Of a DNA stretch of 35,449 nt, positions 23,546-33,267 are shown piece by piece (the first letter of the stretch is position 1; the number at the start of each line of letters is the position of its first letter). The translations under genes were made by a program, and so were the position numbers. Source of the DNA: Opitutia bacterium. GTDB taxonomy: Bacteria; Verrucomicrobiota; Verrucomicrobiia; Opitutales; UBA953. The notes under the pieces are model-generated. The model was not told the DNA's origin and did not search any database. It saw only the letters and a program-made list of their open reading frames with translations. Location: positions 1 through 35,449 of the forward strand of contig CANCLV010000008.1 in NCBI GenBank assembly GCA_947378905.1, given 5' to 3'.

Positions 23546-24451
23546 ATGAGCTCCAAAGCTGGATCAATCCCCGCCGCCTACTGGGAGCTAACAAAGCCGC
23601 GTTTATCTTTTCTTTCGGTACTGACCGCACTCACTGGATATTTCTGTAGTAATCCTCATCCAGAAGGCGGAGTTGAGCCTAAGGCATTGGTATCATTGGC
23701 ACTCGGTACCGCTCTCGCGGCCGGCGGATGTGGTGCATTAAATATGTGGATGGAGCGCCAAGCTGATAGCCAAATGGACCGCACCAAGTTCCGTCCGTTA
23801 CCCAGCGGATTAATCAAACCTCTCCACGCACTTATTTTTGGAACGTTCTTAAGCATAGTCGGTGTTGGTTTAGTTTGGAAGGGCGCGAATACCTTAGCCG
23901 GACTTCTGACACTCGCGACAGTTGTCTCCTACTTGCTATTTTATACACCGCTTAAAACAAAAACAACTTGGTGTACTCTGGTAGGTTCACTCCCGGGTGC
24001 GATTCCACCCATCATCGGCACCGCGACAAAATTGGGTACGATTGACACGATGGGCTGGTTGCTCTTCGCCCTATTATTCTTTTGGCAAGTTCCACACTTC
24101 ATGTCTCTCGCAGTCATGTGTCGTCATGATTATGAACGCGGAGGATTTAAAATCGCCACGGTTGCGGATCCCACCGGGCGAACGGCCTCGTTGTGGTCGA
24201 TTTCATTCATGATCCCGATGCTCTTTGTGGTAAGTGCGATTGCTCAACGGTTTTTCATAACTAATCCGTCAAGAGGATGGATGAGCCCGTTTGTTTGGGT
24301 GTCCCTCATCGCGAGTATCATATTTTTAAAACTCAGTTTAGATTTCATGCTGCCGCATCGTCGAAACGAAGTCGCCAAGCCATTTTTCCTCGCCTCCATT
24401 CTTTATCTCCCAGTTATTTTACTCACTCTTACTCTTAATAGACTATTTTAA
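23546..24451 (+). CDS. ctaB: protoheme IX farnesyltransferase (heme O synthase)
   Basis: UbiA-family prenyltransferase that attaches a farnesyl group to haem B, giving heme O. The 301 residues hold about eight or nine membrane helices. The first Asp-rich motif is complete: NMWMERQADSQMDRTKFRP with Asn66, Asp74 and Asp78, which bind the Mg-diphosphate. The second conserved region, YTPLKTKTTWCTLVGSLPGA, is at about residues 132-152. Together with ctaA it gives the complete haem B to heme A route. The next gene starts 3 bp after its stop. Confidence 0.96.
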   Translation: MSSKAGSIPAAYWELTKPRLSFLSVLTALTGYFCSNPHPEGGVEPKALVSLALGTALAAGGCGALNMWMERQADSQMDRTKFRPLPSGLIKPLHALIFGTFLSIVGVGLVWKGANTLAGLLTLATVVSYLLFYTPLKTKTTWCTLVGSLPGAIPPIIGTATKLGTIDTMGWLLFALLFFWQVPHFMSLAVMCRHDYERGGFKIATVADPTGRTASLWSISFMIPMLFVVSAIAQRFFITNPSRGWMSPFVWVSLIASIIFLKLSLDFMLPHRRNEVAKPFFLASILYLPVILLTLTLNRLF

Positions 24452-24454
24452 ATT

Positions 24455-25036
24455 ATGGATCCGCAGGAAGTAAAAGTTCATCTGCGCCAAGAGTTAAAGA
24501 ATTTACGCGAGGCTCTAAATTCAGCCCAAAGAGAAAGCGCAGCAACCGCAGCTCAATCAAAAGTTGTGAGTCTGCCTGAATGGAAAAAAGCAAAGGTGGT
24601 TTGTCTCTATGCATCATTTAAAAGCGAACTACCCACGACCCTACTTCTGCAGAATCTAATAAGTTCAGAAAAAAAATGTGTTCTACCCAAAGTGAATTCC
24701 AGCGGACAACCTGAACTTTATGAGATTAAAAATCTTCAGGACTTAGAACTATCATCACTTGAAATTCCTGAGCCGAAAATAACCTGTCTGCGCATTGACC
24801 CAAGGGAGATTGATTTATTTGTCGTACCAGGAATCGGTTTTGACCGCCAAGGAAATCGCCTCGGCCATGGCTCGGGATTTTACGATCGGCTACTAGCCCA
24901 AGCTAACCCAAAGGCTTTTCTTCTCGGGTACGGTTATGATTTTCAGGTGGTAGACTCTATCCCCCACCAAGCACACGATATTGCGGTGCACGCGGTGGCG
25001 ACACCTTGTCAGATAATTCATATAAAACCTGCGTAG
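24455..25036 (+). CDS. 5-formyltetrahydrofolate cyclo-ligase
   Basis: ATP-dependent enzyme (YgfA/MTHFS family) that turns 5-formyl-THF into 5,10-methenyl-THF, returning stored folate to one-carbon metabolism. The 193-residue length is normal. The N-terminal basic helix (HLRQELKNLREAL) and the glycine-rich ATP/folate motif RLGHGSGFYDR (135-145) are present, preceded by VVPGIGFDRQG. It lies 3 bp after ctaB and 43 bp before the uvrA ATG. In some bacteria this gene is next to 6S RNA; no 6S-like structure was recognised here. Confidence 0.94.
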   Translation: MDPQEVKVHLRQELKNLREALNSAQRESAATAAQSKVVSLPEWKKAKVVCLYASFKSELPTTLLLQNLISSEKKCVLPKVNSSGQPELYEIKNLQDLELSSLEIPEPKITCLRIDPREIDLFVVPGIGFDRQGNRLGHGSGFYDRLLAQANPKAFLLGYGYDFQVVDSIPHQAHDIAVHAVATPCQIIHIKPA

Positions 25037-25079
25037 TCGGTTTGCTAAAAATGACTTATTAAGTCCGTTGAGCGGTCCG

Positions 25080-28000
25080 ATGACCACCAGCCGCCCCAAC
25101 GCTATCCGACTCCGCGGAGTTCGCCAAAATAATCTAAAGGGGTTTGATATAGATATTCCGATTGGAAAGTTGGTTGTCGTCACTGGACTGAGCGGAGCCG
25201 GCAAGTCGTCTCTCGTCTTTGATACACTCCATGCAGAGGGACAACGTCGCTATGTCGAAACTTTCAGCCCTTACGTTCGTCAATTTTTAGAACTACTACC
25301 AGCTCCCGCACTCGACTCCGCAGAAAATATCCGTCCCTCGGTCGCAATCAAACAGGGTAACACTGTTCGCACATCGCGCTCCAATGTAGGGACGATGACC
25401 GAGCTTTGCGATTGGTTTAAGGTTTGGTTCGCTCACCGTGCACAACTCATTGATCCAGCGAGCGGCGAACCGATTACCCCCCAAGGACCAGATACCGCCT
25501 GGGAAATCTGTCTGAAAAAATACCGTAATCAATCGGTGGTCGTTACTTTCGCTCTTCAAAAACCAGAAGGACTTACCTGGGAAGCCATCGCCGATGAATT
25601 CATTCGGGCAGGTTTCACCCGGGCTTACATTAAGAATAAAAGAATTAGTCTGGGAGATGATAAAATACCGGAAGGTGAATCAGAAATTCTACTCATTCAG
25701 GATCGGATTAAAATTGAGCCGTCCGCAAATTCTCGCTTTCACGAAGCTACATTAAGCGCCTTTCGTCTCGGCGGCGGAAGAATGAGATTAATCAATGAAG
25801 ACGGCACCGAAATTGCCCGATTCAGTGAAGTATTGGAATCGCCCGTGAGTGGTAAAAAATATAGAGCCGCGACTCCTGCACTCTTCTCATTTAATTCACC
25901 CATTGGTGCCTGTGCCTGTTGTCGTGGGTTTGGCCGCGTCATCGGACTCGATTGGAAAAAAATTATTCCTCAGAGCGATGCTACCTTGGCCGAGGGCGCC
26001 ATCGCGCCCTTCCAGGGAGCCGTCTACGGAGAAAGCCAGAAAGATTTACAACGTGCCTGTAAAAAGAAAAATATTCCGATGGATGTTCCTTGGAATAAAT
26101 TATCCGCCAGCCACCGAAAATTTATCGAAGAAGGAGATCCTACTTATGAGTCGGGCGAATGGGAGTCGAAATGGTATGGCGTGCGCGGCTTCTTCCGCTG
26201 GCTGGAATCGAGCACATACAAAATGCACGTACGCATGTATCTATCACGTTGGCGTGCCTACGAAGAATGTCCGCAATGCCACGGAAAAAGATTTTGCGAG
26301 GAATCCCTGCTCTGGAAATGGGAAAATAAAACGTTGGCTGATCTGTACGCCATTCCCGTTAAAGAACTCAAAGAATTACTACTGCCGCACGCGCCTAAAA
26401 ATTCGCGGCATCCGGCCAATCACGCGTTAGAAGCTATTTTAGCACGACTCGGATACCTGGAAGCAGTGGGTTTAAATTATCTCACGCTCGATCGCTTATC
26501 ACGAACTCTTTCGGGTGGAGAAATTCAACGTGTTAATCTGACCTCCTGTCTCGGTGCCTGTTTAGCTGATACTATTTTCGTACTCGATGAACCCAGTGTC
26601 GGTATGCATGCGCGCGACTTATCCAAGATGGTAACGATTTTAAGAAGTCTGGTCGACCAAGGTAATACGGTAGTAGTAGTTGAACACGATGAATCAGTCA
26701 TGCGGGCAGCTGATTGGTTAATTGAAATTGGGCCTCAACCAGGAGCGCAAGGTGGCTATTGCCTGTATCAAGGTAAGCCCGATGGTATTTTAAAAATCAA
26801 AGAATCGGCAACGGGGGCTTGGCTCTCTGGTAAACGAAAAGTAGAGCCACGTAAAATTAGGCCCGTGACCAATAGCACACCACGTCTGCGAATTGAAAAT
26901 ATCAGTGTTAACAACTTGAATAATTTTTCCAGCACACTTCCGCTCGGACGACTCGTCGGACTTTGCGGCGTATCAGGATCTGGAAAATCAACCCTACTTC
27001 ACCAAGTGATTGGACGAGGAAATTTAGAAGATGAAGACACGGGCAATCCTTTGAATGGAAAATTAATTTTCGATGTCGATCCAGCAGAGATCGCTGTCAT
27101 CGATCAATCACCAGCCACACGGACACCCAGATCTAATCCGGCTCTCTATGTCGGGGCCTGGGACGCTATTAGAAATTTACTCGGCAACTCAGAAGCAGCC
27201 AAAGTAGCTGGACTCACCCCTTCCCATTTTTCTTTTAATGCCGGCGAAGGTCGATGTGAGCGCTGCGGAGGAGCTGGGTGGGAAACAGTCGAGATGCAAT
27301 TCGTCTCCGACGTCGCCCTACCTTGCCCATCCTGTAATGGTAAACGCTTCCGTGATGAAATCTTGGCTTTCAAATTCGACGGCAAATCCGTGGCTGACTT
27401 ATTAGCGATGTCCGTCACCGAAGCTCGAAATTTCCTCGGAGGGCGAACTCCAGCCAGTAATCAACTGAGTGTACTTGAAGAAGTTGGCCTCGGTTATCTT
27501 TCGCTCGGACAACCTCTCACCACATTATCTGGCGGGGAAGCTCAGCGCTTAAAGCTTGTTCGCTATCTCTCGCGTCTCGATCCGCAAAAAACAGGTTCAC
27601 TCTTACTTCTCGATGAACCCACCACGGGATTACACCGAGAAGACGTTTCGAAATTAATTAAATTACTTCAGCGACTGACCGATGCCGGCCACTCACTCAT
27701 CGTCGTTGAACACCATCTCGATGTTTTAAAGTCCTGCGATTGGTTAATCGAAATGGGCCCCGAAGCTGGACCTCGAGGTGGAAAACTGATTGCTGAAGGA
27801 ACCCCCGAAGTGGTCGCTCGCGGTAAAACAACTACTGGAAAATTCCTCTCTGAAGAAGATAAAGCTTTTGCATCCAAAACTAATTACGTAAGCCCGCCGC
27901 GCCCCACGGCAATTACCCTCACAGGTGCTCGTGAACATAATCTTAAAAATATATCAGTAAAAATCCCTCACGGATCTCTGTCGGTGATGACGGGTGTTTC

Positions 28001-30590
28001 AGGCTCAGGCAAATCGACCCTCGCGTTTGATATTTTATTTGCCGAAGGACAAAGACGATTCCTGGAATGTGTTTCTGCTTATGCGCGACAATTCGTAGAA
28101 CAACTACCAAAGCCTGACATTGACTCACTCTCCGGCCTACCGCCCACCGTCGCAATTGAACAACGCGTCACACGCGGCTCAGCTAAATCAACCGTCGCAA
28201 CCGTCACTGAAGTTGCCCAATACCTACGCGTACTTTTTGCACGGGCGGGAATTTTACACAGTCCAACCACGGGTGAGCCCTTAACAGAGATGACAGAAGA
28301 TGCAGTGGTAAGAATCATAGCTAAGAATATTAAAAATCTGAAGCGCGGTAAAATTTTGTTAGGCGCGCCGCTCGTACGTTCACGAAAAGGACATCACCGC
28401 CCTCTCGCAGAATGGGCTGAATCACATAGCTACACTCAATTACGCTGTGATAATCAAATTATGCCCGTCGATGGGTTTGGCGGACTCGACCGATACCGCG
28501 AACACGACGTCGATGTCATTTTGGCAACAATCAACGAAGCGGGTATTATTTCTCACCCCGATGAAACCGAAGAAGCAGGTGATGTCGCATTAAGAAATTT
28601 AATTCGCAAAGCCCTAACCACAGGCAAAGGAGCCTGCTTGCTGATCAATGAACAAGGTAAGCAATTACTTTATCTTTCAACGTCGAGGAGTGATCCCGCG
28701 ACTGGCGAATCATTCCCTGAGGTCGACCCCAAGCATTTATCTTGGAATTCGCCACGCGGATGGTGCCCTACTTGTCGAGGTCACGGACTAGAAGTCACGA
28801 AATTCTCTGCCGATGAAGAAGAGACCCTCAATGAGAATGCCCTCGGTGATCGCGTGAGTGATTGCGTTTGTCCAGATTGCCAAGGTCAACGACTCGGCCC
28901 CATCGGTCGTTCCGTTAAACTTATCGGAGCCCAGGAACAAAAACTTTCGTTGCCTGAACTTCTCCAACTTCAACCCGACGACGCTTTGAAATTCCTGAAG
29001 AGTCTCCAGTGTGAACCCAGAGAAAAAGCTATTGTACAAGCCTTGCTTCCTGAAATCTCGGCACGATTAAAATTCTTAAGTTCCGTGGGCTTAGGTTACC
29101 TTTCTCTTGATCGCGGTGCGGACACACTCTCCGGTGGAGAATCACAACGCATTCGCCTCGCTGCTCAACTCGGGTCGACTCTTTCCGGTGCACTCTATAT
29201 ATTAGACGAGCCCAGCATAGGACTACACCCACGGGACAATGATCGACTCATTGAATCACTCAAAGAGCTGAGAAATCGGGGCAACACCGTGCTCGTGGTT
29301 GAACATGATGAGGACACCATGCGTGCAGCAGATAATATTATCGATATGGGACCTGGCGCAGGAGTGCACGGCGGACAAATCATCGCTGAAGGAACCGCCG
29401 CCGTCCTTGAGTCTAATAATAAGTCGATTACGGGACAGTCACTCAAGACAGCGATTCCCCATCCATTGCGTGGTAGTCGTCGACCAGTCGCTGAGAAAAA
29501 TAATACTCTCGAATGGGTGAAATTAAAAAATGCCTGTTTGCGAAATCTAAAAGGCTTTGATGTAAAATTCCCGACTGGACGATTGTCAGTAGTCTGCGGA
29601 GTCTCGGGTGCCGGAAAGAGTACCTTGATGACAGATCTCATTGCGCCAGCTGCAGGTTGGGCAATTTCTAAAAAGAAGGACGGTGTCACGGGGAAAGAGG
29701 CACTTGAATTAATTTCTAATCAGGGAGAAATTTCTTTCCAATCTATCACCGGCTTAAAACCATTTCGTCAATTAGTCATCGTTGACCAAGAGCCCATTGG
29801 CAAAACACCGCGATCCACGCCCGCCACTTATATTGGTGCCTGGGATATTATTCGTGAACGTCTCGCCGCACTTCCTGAAGCTTCTATTCGCGGACACAAC
29901 GCTAGTTTCTTTTCGTTTAATACGTCGGGTGGACGCTGTGAGGCCTGCTCGGGTGCCGGAAGGATTAAATTAGAGATGAGCTTCTTGCCCGACACCTATG
30001 TCCCCTGTGAGGAGTGTGGAAGTTTACGCTACGGGAATGCCGCACGCGCGATTCGCTGGAATGGAAAATCGGCGGGCGATTTACTGAATATGACTTTTGA
30101 AGAAGGAGCCGAATTCTTCTCCTTTGATGTTAAATTAAAAGACCTGTGTGCGTTGATGACAAAAACTGGGTTAGGTTACCTGACCTTAGGTCAGAGCAGT
30201 CCGACTCTCTCAGGTGGTGAGGCTCAAAGATTAAAATTGGTAAGCGAATTAGCCAAAGGCCTACCTACATTTAGAGAGCGAGCGCGCGGACAAATCCGTC
30301 CCAACTTATACTTATTAGAAGAGCCCACCATCGGGCTTCACCAATCAGACTGTAAGAAACTCATCGAGCTACTGCATGCGTTGGTCGACCAAGGACATAC
30401 AGTCATCGTGATTGAACATCACCCCGATGTGATAGCTGAAGCTGACTGGGTAGTAGAAATTGGACCCGAAGGCGGTCAAAACGGCGGACAGCTCTTACAT
30501 GCGGGAGACCCAGAAGCACTCGCAAAACGCAAAGATTCACCGACCGCACCGGCATTAGCTGCCACCTTAAAAAGAGGTAAGATAAAATAA
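25080..30590 (+). CDS. uvrA: double-length excinuclease ABC subunit A (four ABC modules)
   Basis: Damage-sensing ATPase of nucleotide excision repair that loads UvrB. At about 1836 residues it is twice the usual 940, as in the long UvrA known from Chlamydia. It contains two tandem UvrA units with four Walker A motifs: Lys42 (GLSGAGKSS), Lys636, Lys978 (both GVSGSGKST) and Lys1513 (GVSGAGKST). Four LSGGE signatures pair with Walker B motifs VLDEPS, LLDEPT, ILDEPS and LLEEPT. The C-terminal zinc module (CxxC plus CxxC) is intact in each unit; the first CxxC of the insertion-domain finger is absent in both. Module 4 has Glu1747 where Walker B Asp is expected. The ATG at 25080 is preferred to a TTG at 25068. 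Neither has a clear Shine-Dalgarno motif. Confidence 0.97.
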   Translation: MTTSRPNAIRLRGVRQNNLKGFDIDIPIGKLVVVTGLSGAGKSSLVFDTLHAEGQRRYVETFSPYVRQFLELLPAPALDSAENIRPSVAIKQGNTVRTSRSNVGTMTELCDWFKVWFAHRAQLIDPASGEPITPQGPDTAWEICLKKYRNQSVVVTFALQKPEGLTWEAIADEFIRAGFTRAYIKNKRISLGDDKIPEGESEILLIQDRIKIEPSANSRFHEATLSAFRLGGGRMRLINEDGTEIARFSEVLESPVSGKKYRAATPALFSFNSPIGACACCRGFGRVIGLDWKKIIPQSDATLAEGAIAPFQGAVYGESQKDLQRACKKKNIPMDVPWNKLSASHRKFIEEGDPTYESGEWESKWYGVRGFFRWLESSTYKMHVRMYLSRWRAYEECPQCHGKRFCEESLLWKWENKTLADLYAIPVKELKELLLPHAPKNSRHPANHALEAILARLGYLEAVGLNYLTLDRLSRTLSGGEIQRVNLTSCLGACLADTIFVLDEPSVGMHARDLSKMVTILRSLVDQGNTVVVVEHDESVMRAADWLIEIGPQPGAQGGYCLYQGKPDGILKIKESATGAWLSGKRKVEPRKIRPVTNSTPRLRIENISVNNLNNFSSTLPLGRLVGLCGVSGSGKSTLLHQVIGRGNLEDEDTGNPLNGKLIFDVDPAEIAVIDQSPATRTPRSNPALYVGAWDAIRNLLGNSEAAKVAGLTPSHFSFNAGEGRCERCGGAGWETVEMQFVSDVALPCPSCNGKRFRDEILAFKFDGKSVADLLAMSVTEARNFLGGRTPASNQLSVLEEVGLGYLSLGQPLTTLSGGEAQRLKLVRYLSRLDPQKTGSLLLLDEPTTGLHREDVSKLIKLLQRLTDAGHSLIVVEHHLDVLKSCDWLIEMGPEAGPRGGKLIAEGTPEVVARGKTTTGKFLSEEDKAFASKTNYVSPPRPTAITLTGAREHNLKNISVKIPHGSLSVMTGVSGSGKSTLAFDILFAEGQRRFLECVSAYARQFVEQLPKPDIDSLSGLPPTVAIEQRVTRGSAKSTVATVTEVAQYLRVLFARAGILHSPTTGEPLTEMTEDAVVRIIAKNIKNLKRGKILLGAPLVRSRKGHHRPLAEWAESHSYTQLRCDNQIMPVDGFGGLDRYREHDVDVILATINEAGIISHPDETEEAGDVALRNLIRKALTTGKGACLLINEQGKQLLYLSTSRSDPATGESFPEVDPKHLSWNSPRGWCPTCRGHGLEVTKFSADEEETLNENALGDRVSDCVCPDCQGQRLGPIGRSVKLIGAQEQKLSLPELLQLQPDDALKFLKSLQCEPREKAIVQALLPEISARLKFLSSVGLGYLSLDRGADTLSGGESQRIRLAAQLGSTLSGALYILDEPSIGLHPRDNDRLIESLKELRNRGNTVLVVEHDEDTMRAADNIIDMGPGAGVHGGQIIAEGTAAVLESNNKSITGQSLKTAIPHPLRGSRRPVAEKNNTLEWVKLKNACLRNLKGFDVKFPTGRLSVVCGVSGAGKSTLMTDLIAPAAGWAISKKKDGVTGKEALELISNQGEISFQSITGLKPFRQLVIVDQEPIGKTPRSTPATYIGAWDIIRERLAALPEASIRGHNASFFSFNTSGGRCEACSGAGRIKLEMSFLPDTYVPCEECGSLRYGNAARAIRWNGKSAGDLLNMTFEEGAEFFSFDVKLKDLCALMTKTGLGYLTLGQSSPTLSGGEAQRLKLVSELAKGLPTFRERARGQIRPNLYLLEEPTIGLHQSDCKKLIELLHALVDQGHTVIVIEHHPDVIAEADWVVEIGPEGGQNGGQLLHAGDPEALAKRKDSPTAPALAATLKRGKIK

Positions 30591-30603
30591 ATTGGCTTAA
30601 AGT

Positions 30604-30629
30604 CCTTAAATGAGTGAAATGATTTAAGG
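30604..30629 (+). repeat. short AT-rich inverted repeat before pdxJ
   Basis: CCTTAAAT (30604-30611) and ATTTAAGG (30622-30629) form a perfect 8-bp stem with a 10-nt loop in the 42-bp uvrA-pdxJ gap. The right arm ends 3 nt before the pdxJ ATG, so folding would place the start codon at the stem base. No T-run follows, so it is not an intrinsic terminator. It may be chance. Confidence 0.3.
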
Positions 30630-30632
30630 CTA

Positions 30633-31382
30633 ATGAGTACCCATCGCGCCATACTCCTCGGGGTGAATATCGATCACGCAGCGACACTGCGCCAAGCTCG
30701 CTATCGAGGTGTACATCAATCCATCCACGCCGAACCCAGTCCGGTATCGTTCGCACGTGAATCCCTTCTTGCCGGAGCTGATGGCATCACCGTGCACCTT
30801 CGTGAAGATCGTCGACACATTCAAGAGGAAGATGTCTACGCCATCGCTCAGCTTCCAGGCGTGCGTTTAAATTTAGAAATGGCGTGCACTGCGGAGATGG
30901 TGGCTTTCGCAAAAAAACTTAAACCCGCAGCCGTGTGTCTCGTTCCGGAATCCAGAGAAGAAGTGACCACCGAGGGTGGCTTAGATGTAATTAAACAATT
31001 TGAACGAGTAAAAGAAACCGTGCAGGCACTTAAATCGGTTGGGTGTGAAGTATCCCTTTTTATTGAAGCGGATACTAAACAAATTGAAGCGGCCCATTCC
31101 ACCGGTGCTCCCGTTGTCGAACTACACACGGGTGCATTCGCTAATGCTTGGAAAACTCCGCTTGCTGAAAAAGAATTTGAACGCCTACGTCTCGGTTGTG
31201 AAAAAGCCAAACAGTTGGGATTAATTGTTAACGCGGGTCATGGAATTAATTATGATAATATTAAAAAGATTATCACTCTGCCCCACCTGCATGAACTCAA
31301 TATCGGACACACCATTGTGTCTCGCGCTTTAATGACTGGAGTCCGTCCCGCCGTGGCCGAAATGAAGGCCCTCATTTCATGA
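30633..31382 (+). CDS. pdxJ: pyridoxine 5'-phosphate synthase
   Basis: Condenses 3-amino-2-oxopropyl phosphate with 1-deoxy-D-xylulose 5-phosphate to form pyridoxine 5'-phosphate in the DXP-dependent vitamin B6 pathway. The 249 residues have the TIM-barrel signature segments LGVNIDHAATLRQARYRG, ITVHLREDRRHIQEEDV, CLVPESREEVTTEGGLD, VELHTGAFAN and NAGHGINYDN. Length is normal. Its stop overlaps the acpS start (ATGA), the classic pdxJ-acpS arrangement seen in many bacteria. Confidence 0.98.
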   Translation: MSTHRAILLGVNIDHAATLRQARYRGVHQSIHAEPSPVSFARESLLAGADGITVHLREDRRHIQEEDVYAIAQLPGVRLNLEMACTAEMVAFAKKLKPAAVCLVPESREEVTTEGGLDVIKQFERVKETVQALKSVGCEVSLFIEADTKQIEAAHSTGAPVVELHTGAFANAWKTPLAEKEFERLRLGCEKAKQLGLIVNAGHGINYDNIKKIITLPHLHELNIGHTIVSRALMTGVRPAVAEMKALIS

Positions 31383-31774
31383 ACCTCAATGGAGGTAATG
31401 TTGTCGGGGTTGGCGTAGACCTCACTGAGATTTCACGCATCCGTGCGGCCCATCAAAAACACGGACAAAGTTTTCTCGATAAAATCTTCACCGCCGACGA
31501 ACAGGCTTTCTGTCTAAACAAAGCGGATCCTTATCCATCACTCGCTGCAAGATTTGCCGCAAAAGAAGCGGTAAGCAAAGCACTTGGAACCGGGTTTAAT
31601 GAAAAATTTTTATTAACCAGTTGTAGTATTAAAACCGGAATCGAAGGTGAGCCGATGGTTGTGCTCGACGATAAAGCCAAGGCCCTCGTTCACGAAAAAG
31701 GCGCTACTCAAGTATTGGTTTCATTAACTCACACTGATCAACTCGCCGAAGCCTTTGCTGTTTTAGTAAAATAA
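31379..31774 (+). CDS. acpS: holo-[acyl-carrier-protein] synthase
   Basis: Transfers the 4'-phosphopantetheine arm from CoA to apo-ACP, enabling fatty acid synthesis. The 131 residues contain the two family motifs: VGVDLTEISRI with the metal-binding Asp14, and RFAAKEAVSKALG with Glu63. The end (VLVSLTHTDQLAEAFAVL) is typical. It overlaps pdxJ by 4 nt and nnr starts 1 nt after its stop, so translation is probably coupled. Confidence 0.96.
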   Translation: MNLNGGNVVGVGVDLTEISRIRAAHQKHGQSFLDKIFTADEQAFCLNKADPYPSLAARFAAKEAVSKALGTGFNEKFLLTSCSIKTGIEGEPMVVLDDKAKALVHEKGATQVLVSLTHTDQLAEAFAVLVK

Positions 31775-31775
31775 A

Positions 31776-33254
31776 ATGTTATCCGCTCACCGTCTTCCTG
31801 TTTTGTCCTGCGCTGAATCCGAAGCACTCGAGGCGGTTTATTTAAAACAAAATCCTGGAAGTGATTGGATCTTAATGAAGCGCGCGGCCGAAGGATTGGC
31901 CCGCGAGAGTCTACAATTCTTAAATCGCAAACCTGAAAAAATATTAGTCTTAGTAGGATCGGGAAATAACGGTGCCGACGCCCTTCTAGCAGCCGTCTTA
32001 GCCTCGAGCCCTAAAACTAAAATCACCGCGGTCTTTTCCTCTAAAACTCCATCGACCACTTTAGCCAAAAAAGTGTGGCAACTGACCAACAAGAAAATCA
32101 CCAAGGTCACCCCGCATAAATTAGATAGCTTAAATAAAATAAATTACTGCCTCATTTTTGATGGATTACTTGGCCAAGGATTTCGAGCGCCCCTCCGGCC
32201 GGAAATGAAAAAAATTATTTTGGCGTCTCATTCACTAAAAGGATTATGTGTGGCCGTCGATTTGCCTAGCGGCGTGGGCGATAATTCAACCGGTCCGGCC
32301 TTTAAAGCAGATCTGACGATTTCTATTGGATGCTTAAAGCGTCCCTTGCTTGAAGCTAAAAATAGCCGCAACGTCGGACGCATTCGTGTGATTGATATTG
32401 GTCTACCCCTCGGAGTTAGCACCGACAGTTGCAGTACGTTATCGGCCCTGGATCCGATTAAAAAACCGAGAAGTGCAAATACAGAGAAGAGACAACAAGG
32501 TAGAATTTTAATTGTGGGGGGCTCTCAATCAATGCCAGGAGCAGTTATCATGAATACTGCCGCTGCTTTACAAGCCGGTGGGGGCTTAGTCACCACTTGC
32601 CTTCCGCAGTCTATACGGGCGCGTGCGGCGGTTGCGTACCCCGAAGCGATGTGGAATGGCCTATCGACCAATACCGCAGGGGTTATTCTACCACCCAAAA
32701 ACCTTTCCAAACTTCTGAAAAATAAAGATGTGATGCTTGTTGGGTCGGGCATGAGTGAAAAATCATCAGCCACCATTAAGAAATTTATCAAAAGTTTCAG
32801 CGGCGATATTATCCTTGATGCCGATGCGTTACGCCCTGAAGTAGTTAAAAATATTTCTGGAGGAGGAAACTATGTACTACTTCCTCATGCGGGAGAATTT
32901 TTAAGACTCAGTGGGAAGAATATGTCAGCAGAGACAGGTCGAGCCTTCGCCCGTAAAACAAAATCGGTCGTAGTTCTAAAAGGCCCTATGACCATGATTA
33001 CCGACGGGGCTCATTTAATTTATGTACCGTTTGGTGGACCCATTTTAGCGCGCGGCGGATCAGGAGATTGCCTAGCAGGCATGATTGCTGCCGTAGTGGC
33101 ACGACGTCGCACCTTAAAACTTTCGCTTTTAAGCACAGTCGAATGTGGTGTCGTCTGGCACGCTCGTGCGGCTGATCTTTTAAGTCAGGACGAAGGTGAA
33201 GAAGCAGTGAGAACCACCCAGCTACTCTCTGAGCTCTCCAAGGCATTGAAGTAA
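31776..33254 (+). CDS. nnr: bifunctional NAD(P)H-hydrate epimerase / ADP-dependent dehydratase
   Basis: Repairs damaged NADHX and NADPHX: the N-terminal YjeF domain interconverts the epimers and the C-terminal domain dehydrates S-NAD(P)HX with ADP. The 492-residue length fits the fused enzyme. In the epimerase domain (about 1-215) VGSGNNGADALLA, DGLLGQGF and AVDLPSGVGD are visible. The dehydratase domain (about 240-492) shows LIVGGSQSMPGA, LPHAGEF, VVLKGPMTMITDG and GGSGDCLAGM, with the catalytic Asp in GSGD. The usual NNGGDG is NNGADA here, a mild change. acpS-nnr adjacency is common among bacteria. Confidence 0.95.
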   Translation: MLSAHRLPVLSCAESEALEAVYLKQNPGSDWILMKRAAEGLARESLQFLNRKPEKILVLVGSGNNGADALLAAVLASSPKTKITAVFSSKTPSTTLAKKVWQLTNKKITKVTPHKLDSLNKINYCLIFDGLLGQGFRAPLRPEMKKIILASHSLKGLCVAVDLPSGVGDNSTGPAFKADLTISIGCLKRPLLEAKNSRNVGRIRVIDIGLPLGVSTDSCSTLSALDPIKKPRSANTEKRQQGRILIVGGSQSMPGAVIMNTAAALQAGGGLVTTCLPQSIRARAAVAYPEAMWNGLSTNTAGVILPPKNLSKLLKNKDVMLVGSGMSEKSSATIKKFIKSFSGDIILDADALRPEVVKNISGGGNYVLLPHAGEFLRLSGKNMSAETGRAFARKTKSVVVLKGPMTMITDGAHLIYVPFGGPILARGGSGDCLAGMIAAVVARRRTLKLSLLSTVECGVVWHARAADLLSQDEGEEAVRTTQLLSELSKALK

Positions 33255-33267
33255 ACTAGTTCTTGGT

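Noticed and set aside
25068..25079. TTG start for uvrA four codons upstream
   Set aside because: The ATG at 25080 is in frame and neither site has a Shine-Dalgarno; ATG is the simpler choice.
25849..26430. 193-codon open frame on the plus strand inside uvrA
   Set aside because: It lies wholly within the well-supported uvrA frame, has no domain logic, and its composition is that of a frame-shifted coding sequence.
29195..29689. 164-codon open frame antisense to uvrA
   Set aside because: Opposite strand of a conserved ABC module; no recognisable motif and no room for its own signals.
30604..30629. Inverted repeat as a terminator after uvrA
   Set aside because: Weak A/T-rich stem with no following T-run; kept only as a repeat.
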